DNA of 7,871 bases from an uncultured Eubacterium sp. (GTDB lineage Bacteria > Bacillota > Clostridia > Lachnospirales > Lachnospiraceae), in contig CABRZK010000106.1 of the NCBI GenBank assembly GCA_902475415.1, forward strand, positions 1-7,871, in the 5' to 3' direction. The notes under the pieces are model-generated. The model was not told the origin of the DNA. It ran no database searches and saw only the letters and a list, made by a program, of their open reading frames with translations. Below are positions 1 to 6,282 of this stretch, piece after piece. Each line of letters begins with the position of its first letter. Position 1 is the first letter of the stretch. A program made the translations under genes and the position numbers.

Positions 1-89
1 TACTGTGCACCAGCCTCATCCAGCGTTTTTACCTGCTCACCAAGGATTGAAAAATCAGATGCCAGCAGGGAAGGTGATAAACAATTCAT
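1..89 (-). CDS. rpe: Ribulose-phosphate 3-epimerase, N-terminal fragment (cut by window edge)
   Basis: Translating the minus strand from the ATG at 89 gives 29 codons that run off the window. They read MNCLSPSLLASDFSILGEQ and then VKTLDEAGAQ, the first beta-strand and helix of the Rpe TIM barrel, whose family signature is LSPS(I/L)LA(A/S)DF near the N-terminus. Rpe interconverts D-ribulose 5-phosphate and D-xylulose 5-phosphate in the cytoplasmic pentose phosphate pathway. A full enzyme is about 220 residues, so roughly 190 lie outside. The start is supported by a GAGGAG Shine-Dalgarno sequence 7 nt upstream. In B. subtilis and many other Firmicutes rpe follows prkC and rsgA, which agrees with the position here. 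The metal ligands and catalytic aspartates are beyond the edge and cannot be checked. The name rests on the short signature plus synteny. Confidence 0.9.
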   Translation of the reverse strand, partial: MNCLSPSLLASDFSILGEQVKTLDEAGAQ

Positions 90-194
90 TCTTATACTCC
101 TCTTTTCCCGGCTCCGTTACACAGGGCTTTGATACATACGTTTATGATTTTGCTTTTTTCGCAAATCTGCATCTCTGTCACTGTCTGTGTATCG
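90..194 (-). other. 105-nt rsgA-rpe spacer / rpe leader, possibly folded
   Basis: This is by far the longest intergenic stretch in the window; the others are 28 nt or less, or overlaps. On the minus strand it starts with CGATACACAG (194-185), which can pair with CTGTGTAACG (124-115) at 9 of 10 positions. Inside that lies a weak hairpin, GATTTGC with GCAAAATC (167-161 and 153-146, one bulge, loop rich in A), and a 4-bp hairpin at 146-135. No U-run follows any of these, so an intrinsic terminator is not supported. I see no convincing -35/-10 pair, no small ORF with a good SD, and no riboswitch class I recognise. An inverted repeat of this quality could arise by chance in a stretch this size. 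Confidence 0.35.
97..102 (-). promoter_or_regulatory. Shine-Dalgarno site of rpe
   Basis: GAGGAG on the minus strand ends 7 nt before the ATG at 89-87. This is near-ideal spacing and a strong match to the anti-SD. It fixes the rpe start and shows that rpe has its own initiation site despite the unusually long spacer after rsgA. Confidence 0.8.
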
Positions 195-1076
195 TTACCA
201 TTTTCTTTTATCTTTTAGTTCATTAAAAATCTGTACATAATTATTATATCTGCTCTGGCTGATTTTCCCCTCTGCCAGGGCATCTTTTACGCCACAGACC
301 GGCTCACCAATGTGGCTGCAACCGGTAAAGCGACAATTTTGTTCATACTCCACAAATTCCGGGAATAAAGTTCCTAATGTCTCCTGGTCGAAAAAGTCCA
401 CTGCAAGAGAACTGAATCCCGGTGTATCAAAAATATAGGTCTGCTCATTCAGCAAAATCAGCTGTGAATGCCTGGTTGTATGTTTTCCGCGTTGAATTTT
501 TTCACTGATTTCTCCGGTTTCCATCTGTACTTCCGGAGCCAGCAGATTGATCAGCGTGGATTTTCCCACACCGGAAGGTCCGGCCACTGTGGTAGTCTTG
601 CCTTCCAGGGCTTCCCGTAAAGGAGCAATTCCTTCCTGCTTCTTTGCGCTGACAAAAAACAACGGATAGCCACTTGTCTCATAGGCATCCCGTAATTCCT
701 GAATTTCTGTTTCCGAAGCCAGATCTTCTTTATTAAAACAGATCAGCGTCGGCACATCCTGCTGTTCCATCATCAGCAGAAATCGATCCAGCAGATTCAG
801 GTTTGGTTTGGGAGATGTTCCTGCAAAAATCACCAGTGCCTGATCCACATTTGCCACTGCTGGGCGGATCAGTGCGTTTTTTCTCGGTAAAATTTCTACT
901 ACATTTCCCTTTTTTTCTTCTTCATTAATAATATCAATTTCTACATTGTCTCCCACCAGCGGTTTCATTTTTTTCTGGCGGAAAGCACCTTTTGCTTTAC
1001 ATTCATAGATACCGGATCCTGCTACTGACACGTAGTAGAATCCGGCAATCCCTTTTACAATCTTTCCCTGTCTCAT
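195..1076 (-). CDS. rsgA: Ribosome small-subunit-dependent GTPase A
   Basis: RsgA (YjeQ; CpgA/YloQ in B. subtilis) is a cytoplasmic GTPase that acts late in 30S subunit maturation, and its GTPase activity is stimulated by the 30S subunit. The 293-residue protein has the family's normal length and domain order. An OB-fold covers about residues 1-70. A circularly permuted GTPase follows, with G4 NKED at 115-118, G5 SAK at 143-145, G1 GPSGVGKST at 166-174, G2 around 197-203 (GKHTTRH) and G3 DTPG at 217-220. A C-terminal zinc knuckle has the exact C-x4-C-x-H-x5-C pattern (C248, C253, H255, C261). The ATG at 1076 is 9 nt after the kinase stop. Its ribosome site is weak (AAAGAG, which includes the last kinase codons), so translation may depend on coupling to the kinase gene. 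In B. subtilis the homologue is a substrate of the neighbouring kinase and phosphatase. No anomalies seen. Confidence 0.98.
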   Translation of the reverse strand: MRQGKIVKGIAGFYYVSVAGSGIYECKAKGAFRQKKMKPLVGDNVEIDIINEEEKKGNVVEILPRKNALIRPAVANVDQALVIFAGTSPKPNLNLLDRFLLMMEQQDVPTLICFNKEDLASETEIQELRDAYETSGYPLFFVSAKKQEGIAPLREALEGKTTTVAGPSGVGKSTLINLLAPEVQMETGEISEKIQRGKHTTRHSQLILLNEQTYIFDTPGFSSLAVDFFDQETLGTLFPEFVEYEQNCRFTGCSHIGEPVCGVKDALAEGKISQSRYNNYVQIFNELKDKRKW

Positions 1077-1085
1077 ACTTATATG

Positions 1086-3167
1086 TTACTCTTTGTTGAA
1101 AGAAATTTCTTTTTCCTGTGTGGATGATGCTGCATTTCCATCTGCATCGGTATAATGCCATGTGATGACAATATTGCCTTTTGGCACATCAATATTGTGG
1201 GCTTCTACCGTATACGGGAAGGACGTCACACCATTCCAGCTCTGGATCAGTTCATCACTCTCGGATTTATACAGTGAAATATCTGCAGAAGTAACTGTTA
1301 CATCCGTCGGTGCCTTTACCTGAGAACGAAGGTAATAAGAAACCTGTTCCGGTCCGCTGCTGACTACAATCGTAATAGCCGCACCTTTATCTACATACTG
1401 TCCCGGCTGAACACTCTGGCTGATAACATTTCCAGATGCAACGGAATCACTGTGCTCTGTGCTCGTAGTTACTGCAAAATCTGACAGCGCTGCTTTTGCA
1501 TCCGCCTCTGATTTGCCCCTGACATCCGGCACTTTCAGAGATTCGCTTCCCTGGCTGACATAGATAGTTACTTTACTTCCTTCTTTTACTGTCGTTCCTG
1601 CCTTTGGATCCTGACGGACTACCTGACCTGCCGGTACATCATTACTGAACTCAAACTCACGGCTTACCGTAAGATTTTTCGCTTCCAGTGCTGACATTGC
1701 AGAATCAGAAGTTTTACCGGTTACATCCGGTACATCCACCTCTTTTGCATTTTCCTCTTCTGTTCCGGCTGAAACAGTGACTTTCACGGTTGTTCCTTTT
1801 TTAACTGTCTCACCCTCTGCCACATCCTGATCCATAATCTGACCCTTGTCATATACATCAGAAATCTCTGTTCCTGACTCGCTGACCTTCAGACCGAGTT
1901 TTTCCAGTTCTGTCTTGGCTTCTGCGAGGGTTTTTCCTTTCAGATCGATCATGACAACAGTCTCTTCTTCCTGCTGTGTGATCGAAATATCATCTTTTTT
2001 ATTGTTTTTGTTTCCAAATCCAAAGTGGAAAATATCAAAAAAACTTCCCACAATGTAGATAACAATAATTGCGATCACTACTGCAACAACAATACGCATG
2101 ATGCCGACAATTTTTTCCATCTTGGAATTCAGGAAACGTCCTTCTTCCTCATCATCGTCATCCTCATCGTACTCACTCATATCATAATCTTCGTCGTCAT
2201 CATCCGCAACCGCTTTTTGTGTCTCTTCTGCAGTCTGGGGATCCGCTTTGACATTTTCTGTCTGTTTCTTGATCTGATTGACTTCATCATCCGTCAGTAC
2301 CCTTGTCTTGTCCTGGTTAAACGGTACCAGTGTCACAAAATCTTCATCCGGATTCAGCAGAGATTTTCGCAGGTCGATCAACAGACTTTCCATGGAATCA
2401 TATCGACGATCCGGACTCTTCTGGGTACATTTCTGAATAATTTTCTCCAGACTGATCGGCAGATTCGGTGCATAAGTGCTTGGCGGAACCATTTCGTCCT
2501 GCAGGTGCTGAATCGCTACTGCCACAGTACTGTCGCCATCAAATGGTACACGTCCTGTCACCATCTCATACATTACAATACCAAGGGAATAAATATCACT
2601 CTTGTTGCTGACGTATCCATTTCTCGCCTGCTCCGGGGATGCATAGTGCACAGACCCCATCACGTCTGAATGGATCGTATTTTCAGAAACTGCACGGGCA
2701 ATTCCAAAATCTGTCACTTTGACTTTGCCGTCTGTAGAGATAATGATATTCTGTGGCTTGATATCCCGGTGCACAATATTTTTTGCATGGGCAGCCTGAA
2801 TACCTCTGCCTACTTGTATTGAAATACTAAGGGTTTCTTTATAATTTAACTGTCCTTTTTTTTCAATATAAGTCTTTAAGGTAATGCCTTCCACATATTC
2901 CATGACGATATAGTGAATGCCGTTTTCGCTTCCGACATCATAGATATTGACAATATTCGGATGCTCAAGTCCCGCTGCTGACTGTGCTTCACTGCGGAAT
3001 TTCGTCACAAAATTGGTATCTTCACTGAATTCTTCTTTCAGTACTTTGATTGCCACAAATCTACCCAGGGTATGATCTTTCGCCTTATAGACGTCAGACA
3101 TGCCGCCGGTTCCGACCTTTCCTACGATTTCGTAGCGGTCAGAAATATACGTTCCATTTTTTAACAT
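1086..3167 (-). CDS. prkC: PASTA-domain eukaryotic-type Ser/Thr protein kinase (PrkC/PknB/Stk1 family)
   Basis: This is a single-pass membrane kinase that couples cell-wall signals to phosphorylation of cytoplasmic Ser/Thr. In the 693-residue product the kinase domain spans about 11-270. It has the glycine-rich loop GTGGMSDVY (19-27), ATP lysine K41, helix-C E60, catalytic HRDIKPQN (133-140, D135), DFG (153-155) and SPE (177-179), so it should be active. A cytoplasmic linker contains an extremely acidic block (322-342), then a membrane helix at about 353-376. Three extracellular PASTA repeats follow at about 404-467, 476-540 and 544-606, and an 87-residue C-terminal domain (607-693) resembles in position the Ig-like tail of some homologues. 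PASTA repeats bind muropeptides or lipid II in characterised relatives. The ATG at 3167 has a good AGGTGA site 4 nt away and overlaps the phosphatase stop by 7 nt. The symbol follows the Bacillus convention. Confidence 0.97.
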   Translation of the reverse strand: MLKNGTYISDRYEIVGKVGTGGMSDVYKAKDHTLGRFVAIKVLKEEFSEDTNFVTKFRSEAQSAAGLEHPNIVNIYDVGSENGIHYIVMEYVEGITLKTYIEKKGQLNYKETLSISIQVGRGIQAAHAKNIVHRDIKPQNIIISTDGKVKVTDFGIARAVSENTIHSDVMGSVHYASPEQARNGYVSNKSDIYSLGIVMYEMVTGRVPFDGDSTVAVAIQHLQDEMVPPSTYAPNLPISLEKIIQKCTQKSPDRRYDSMESLLIDLRKSLLNPDEDFVTLVPFNQDKTRVLTDDEVNQIKKQTENVKADPQTAEETQKAVADDDDEDYDMSEYDEDDDDEEEGRFLNSKMEKIVGIMRIVVAVVIAIIVIYIVGSFFDIFHFGFGNKNNKKDDISITQQEEETVVMIDLKGKTLAEAKTELEKLGLKVSESGTEISDVYDKGQIMDQDVAEGETVKKGTTVKVTVSAGTEEENAKEVDVPDVTGKTSDSAMSALEAKNLTVSREFEFSNDVPAGQVVRQDPKAGTTVKEGSKVTIYVSQGSESLKVPDVRGKSEADAKAALSDFAVTTSTEHSDSVASGNVISQSVQPGQYVDKGAAITIVVSSGPEQVSYYLRSQVKAPTDVTVTSADISLYKSESDELIQSWNGVTSFPYTVEAHNIDVPKGNIVITWHYTDADGNAASSTQEKEISFNKE
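2142..2204 (-). other. Acidic low-complexity juxtamembrane segment of the kinase
   Basis: Kinase residues 322-342 contain 17 Asp/Glu out of 21; the others are Y328, M330, S331 and Y333. The DNA is a run of GAT/GAC/GAA/GAG codons, which makes it locally repetitive (imperfect trinucleotide pattern). It lies just before the membrane helix, on the cytoplasmic side. This is a description of composition; no function is claimed. Confidence 0.85.
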
Positions 3168-3904
3168 TCTGTCACCTCATCTAAATTAGGTTCTATTATT
3201 ATAACAGTGATATTGTCTTTTCCACCATTTTTATTTGCCAGTTCGATCAACTGCTCTGCTTTATCCGACAAACTGCATGTTCCATGCAAAATACGAAGGA
3301 TTACTTCATCCTCCACCATATTGGTCAATCCATCAGAACAGAGTACAATATCCTCTCCCGGATCCAGCTGACGCTCAAATATGTCAATTTTGACCTCATC
3401 TGCCACGCCCACTGCCCTTGTAATAATATTTTTATCCGGATGTGTCCGGGCACTTTCCTGATCCATCTGTCCCAGACGCACCAGCTCCTGCACCAGTGAA
3501 TGATCCTGCGTCACCTGTGTGATCTCATCACCGACCACATACAGTCGGCTGTCTCCCACATTGGCCGCAATCAGATTCGTCCCCCTGATCACTGCTGCCA
3601 CCACTGTGGTACCCATTCCCTTCATTTGCTGATGGGTATCCGCATATTCTTTCAATTTCCGATTAGCTGTCTCAATTCCTTCTGACAGAATCGCAATCGG
3701 TTCCTCTTCTTTGCTTCCTTCTATTGATCGGACGATTGTCTCTACCACATAGCGGGATGCAAATTCGCCTGCTTTATGTCCCCCCATACCGTCTGCTACC
3801 AGAAACAGATTGGGCAGTTTTCCTACAGCCTCTTCTGAGGAATAGAGATAGTCCTGATTCATTTCTCTTGTGCTTCCAATATCTGTAAGAGAACTTATCT
3901 TCAT
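3161..3904 (-). CDS. prpC: PP2C-family Ser/Thr protein phosphatase (Stp1/PrpC type)
   Basis: This is a soluble metal-dependent (Mn2+/Mg2+) phosphatase that reverses phosphorylation by the adjacent PASTA kinase. The 247-residue length is typical of stand-alone bacterial PP2C enzymes. The motifs appear in family order: DIGSTREMNQD (8-18), metal-binding DGMGGH (38-43, D38), NVGDSR (115-120, D118), the TQDHS element (132-136), SDGL (190-193, metal ligand D191) and GGKDNIT (227-233, D230 and N231). No signal peptide or membrane helix is visible. The ATG at 3904 is only 3 nt after the rlmN stop. A plausible AGGA site lies about 10 nt upstream inside rlmN, so translation is probably coupled to rlmN. 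Phosphatase immediately before kinase is the standard order for this pair in Firmicutes. Equivalent genes are also called stp or stp1; the choice of symbol is a convention. Confidence 0.96.
   Translation of the reverse strand: MKISSLTDIGSTREMNQDYLYSSEEAVGKLPNLFLVADGMGGHKAGEFASRYVVETIVRSIEGSKEEEPIAILSEGIETANRKLKEYADTHQQMKGMGTTVVAAVIRGTNLIAANVGDSRLYVVGDEITQVTQDHSLVQELVRLGQMDQESARTHPDKNIITRAVGVADEVKIDIFERQLDPGEDIVLCSDGLTNMVEDEVILRILHGTCSLSDKAEQLIELANKNGGKDNITVIIIEPNLDEVTEC
3172..3177 (-). promoter_or_regulatory. Shine-Dalgarno site of the kinase, inside the phosphatase gene
   Basis: AGGTGA on the minus strand lies 4 nt before the kinase ATG at 3167-3165 and within the last codons of the phosphatase gene. 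With the 7-nt ORF overlap (TAA at 3163-3161), ribosomes finishing the phosphatase stop next to the kinase start. This suggests translational coupling of the antagonistic pair. Confidence 0.75.
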
Positions 3905-3907
3905 CTT

Positions 3908-4951
3908 CTAAGAGTCCTGCCTTTCTGAGAACCGTTTGCGCAACTGTCCACATGCGCCATCTATATCACGGCCCATTTCTCTTCTAATAGTAACATTTAT
4001 TCTACATTTTTCAAGTTTATTTTTAAATTCCTGCACCGCTTTTCCGTCAGGTTGCACAAAATCCCGCTCTTTAATCGGGTTTACTGGTATCAAATTGACA
4101 TGACAATTAATGCCACGAATCAGTTCTGCCAGTTCTTTTGCATCTTCCTCTGTATCGTTGACACCTGCCACCAGGCTGTATTCAAATGTGACTCTGCGTC
4201 CGGTTTTTTCAAAATAATCCCGCAGGGCATCCACCACTTCATGAATCTCATATGCTTTTGCCACCGGCATTAATTCCAGTCGTTTTTCCTGATTCGATGC
4301 ATGCAGAGATAACGCCAGTGTGATCTGCAGATCTTCCTTCGCCAGATCATGGATTCTTGGCACCAGACCACAGGTTGATACCGTGAGATTGCGCTGACTG
4401 ATATGTAAGCCGTTTTCATCCGTAAGCATCTGGATAAATGTCAGCAGATTGTCATAATTATCCAGCGGTTCACCGGTTCCCATAACAACTACATTCGATA
4501 CACGCTCACCGGTATCGGCACTAATCCGGTAAATCTGTTCCAGCATTTCTGCCGGTGTCAGGTTGCGCACCAGTCCGTCCAGAGTCGATGCGCAGAAACG
4601 ACATCCCATTCGGCATCCAACCTGGGAAGAAATGCATACAGAATTACCATGTTTATAGCGCATCAGTACACTCTCTACCATATTATGGTCTTCCAGTTCA
4701 AACAGGTATTTTCTGGTTCCGTCTATCGCAGATTCCTGCATGGTTACCTGTTTTAAAACCGTGTAGGTGCAATTTTCCCGGATCTGCGCTCTGAGACCGG
4801 CCGGAAGGTTGCTCATTTTTTCCGGATCATCCACAAGTTTGACATGCATCCACTGATACAGCTGTTTCGCCCGAAATTTCTTTTCTCCATGTTCCACTGC
4901 CCAGCTTTCCAGCTGTGCCAGCGGTAACGATTTGATATCTGTTTTTTCCAT
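3908..4951 (-). CDS. rlmN: Dual-specificity 23S rRNA A2503 / tRNA A37 C2-methyltransferase
   Basis: RlmN is a cytoplasmic radical-SAM enzyme that methylates C2 of A2503 in the 23S rRNA peptidyl-transferase centre and of A37 in some tRNAs, which helps decoding accuracy. The 347-residue product has the 4Fe-4S motif C-x3-C-x2-C (C113, C117, C120). It also has a cysteine seven residues earlier (C106, aligning with E. coli C118) and the C-terminal catalytic cysteine that carries the methyl group (C334 in DIDGACGQL). GEPLDN at 160-165 is the SAM-binding GEP-type motif. The basic N-terminal part (1-90) fits the helix-hairpin-helix accessory domain. The ATG at 4951 is preceded by tandem AGGA sequences about 6 and 10 nt upstream, and lies 23 nt after the rsmB stop. 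The paralogue Cfr (C8 methylation, antibiotic resistance) shares both cysteines, but the housekeeping operon context favours RlmN. Confidence 0.97.
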   Translation of the reverse strand: MEKTDIKSLPLAQLESWAVEHGEKKFRAKQLYQWMHVKLVDDPEKMSNLPAGLRAQIRENCTYTVLKQVTMQESAIDGTRKYLFELEDHNMVESVLMRYKHGNSVCISSQVGCRMGCRFCASTLDGLVRNLTPAEMLEQIYRISADTGERVSNVVVMGTGEPLDNYDNLLTFIQMLTDENGLHISQRNLTVSTCGLVPRIHDLAKEDLQITLALSLHASNQEKRLELMPVAKAYEIHEVVDALRDYFEKTGRRVTFEYSLVAGVNDTEEDAKELAELIRGINCHVNLIPVNPIKERDFVQPDGKAVQEFKNKLEKCRINVTIRREMGRDIDGACGQLRKRFSERQDS

Positions 4952-4974
4952 TCTGCTTCCTTCCTGATTTCACA

Positions 4975-6282
4975 TTATTTTCGATGCATCTTCGCCATGA
5001 AAAATCCATCACAGCCTTCATAAGGAAAACATTGGCGCATCTGCTCCAGTTCAAAGTCCGCATGCTTTTCTAAAAAATGATGGACATTCTCTTCATTTTC
5101 TTCTCTGGTCATCGTACAGGTACTGTATAATAGAGTGCCTTCTGCTTTGACATAGCGACATACAACATCCAGAATCTCCTGCTGAAGCCGTGCAAGCTCT
5201 GCGATTTTCTCCTCAGAGGCATTGTATTTGATGTCGGTCTTGGTTCCGATGACACCAAGTCCTGAACATGGAAGATCTGCGATCACCACATCTGCTTTTT
5301 CTTCTGCTTCTGCATCAAATACTCTGGCATCCCAGACTTTTGCCGTCATATTGGAAAGCTGACAGCGCTCGATATTTTCCTCGATCATATCTACTTTATA
5401 TTCCGTCAGATCTCTGGATTCCACACGACCATTTTCACCAATCATGCGGGCTGCATACACACTTTTGCCACCTGGTGCCGCACATACATCTATGACAGTA
5501 TCTCCAGGTTTCGGTGCTGCCAGTTCCACTGCCAGCATGGATGCGGTATCCTGTACATACAGCAGACCATTTTCAAATTCTTCGATCTCATCCAGTGCTT
5601 CATAACCTGATAAAAACAGGCCTCTCGCCACCTGTCCATTTTTCTGCACAGTAACGCCCTGCTGTTTCAGAGAATTTATAATCTCCTCCATGGAGATCCG
5701 ATCTGTATCAACCTGTACAGAAGTCGGATGTGGATGCAGAAAAGCCTGGAGGATTCTTTCACAGTCTTCCTGTCCATACTGACAGGTAAATCGCTCCACC
5801 ATCCATTCCGGCACAGAATATCGTACAGACAGATATTTCACCGGTTCTTTTTCAGCATCCGGCCATTTGATCTGATCCAGGTTTCGGGAAATATTTCTCA
5901 TCACACCATTCACAAATCCTTTCAAACCGGAAAATCCGCGTTTTACCGTCAGTTTCACTGCCTCATTACAGGCTGCGGAATCCGGTACGGAATCCATATA
6001 TTTCAGCTGATATACACCGCTTCGCAAAATAGCGGCGATCACAGGTTTCATTTTCTTTACTTTTGTTTTGGAAAACTGGTTAATGATAGCGTCCAGCTCG
6101 ATCATCCGCTCAATGGTTCCCTGGGACAGCCGCGTGATAAACGCCCGCTCCTGCTTTGGCAGATAGCGGTATTTGTCCAGCACATCACGAATGGCGATAT
6201 GGGAAAATTCTCCATCTCTGCATACTGCCAGCAGAATATCCACCACCAGATTTCTTGTATTTACCGATTCTGTTTTACTCAT
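4975..6282 (-). CDS. rsmB: 16S rRNA m5C967 methyltransferase RsmB
   Basis: RsmB (Sun/Fmu) makes m5C at 16S rRNA position 967 (E. coli numbering) with SAM. From the ATG at 6282 the protein has 435 residues. A NusB-like RNA-binding domain covers about 1-135, and a Rossmann methyltransferase covers about 180-435. The methyltransferase has SAM motif DVCAAPGGKS (265-274), motif IV DLPCSG with C339, and motif VI STCTM with C389. The two cysteines form the covalent-catalysis pair of this family, C389 being the expected nucleophile. The reading frame extends 7 codons upstream to a TTG at 6303, but that codon lacks an SD. The chosen ATG has AGGGA just upstream and gives an 8-nt overlap with the peptidase stop. 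Two motif details look non-standard: QVD at 190-192, where the family usually has R-x-N, and GTKTDIKYN after motif IV. Confidence 0.95.
   Translation of the reverse strand: MSKTESVNTRNLVVDILLAVCRDGEFSHIAIRDVLDKYRYLPKQERAFITRLSQGTIERMIELDAIINQFSKTKVKKMKPVIAAILRSGVYQLKYMDSVPDSAACNEAVKLTVKRGFSGLKGFVNGVMRNISRNLDQIKWPDAEKEPVKYLSVRYSVPEWMVERFTCQYGQEDCERILQAFLHPHPTSVQVDTDRISMEEIINSLKQQGVTVQKNGQVARGLFLSGYEALDEIEEFENGLLYVQDTASMLAVELAAPKPGDTVIDVCAAPGGKSVYAARMIGENGRVESRDLTEYKVDMIEENIERCQLSNMTAKVWDARVFDAEAEEKADVVIADLPCSGLGVIGTKTDIKYNASEEKIAELARLQQEILDVVCRYVKAEGTLLYSTCTMTREENEENVHHFLEKHADFELEQMRQCFPYEGCDGFFMAKMHRK

Noticed and set aside
146..167. Hairpin in the rsgA-rpe spacer as a transcription terminator
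   Set aside because: The stem is short, AT-rich and bulged, and neither strand has a U-run directly after it. The gene order and strong rpe SD indicate read-through.
1350..1958. Three PASTA repeats considered as a DNA repeat array
   Set aside because: The similarity is at protein level (repeated D-V-x-G-K and G-xx-V-xx-Q motifs); the nucleotide sequences are well diverged, so this is domain duplication and not a DNA repeat element.
2025..2669. Long plus-strand open frame (214 codons) opposite the kinase gene
   Set aside because: It lies entirely antisense to the kinase domain and linker, is rich in Cys, His and Ile as expected for a reverse-frame shadow, and has no recognisable domain. The minus-strand kinase explains the region fully.
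3908..4951. Cfr-type antibiotic-resistance methyltransferase instead of RlmN
   Set aside because: Both families share the radical-SAM cysteines, but the gene sits in a conserved housekeeping cluster between rsmB and the PP2C gene, with an N-terminal region and length typical of RlmN and no sign of transfer.
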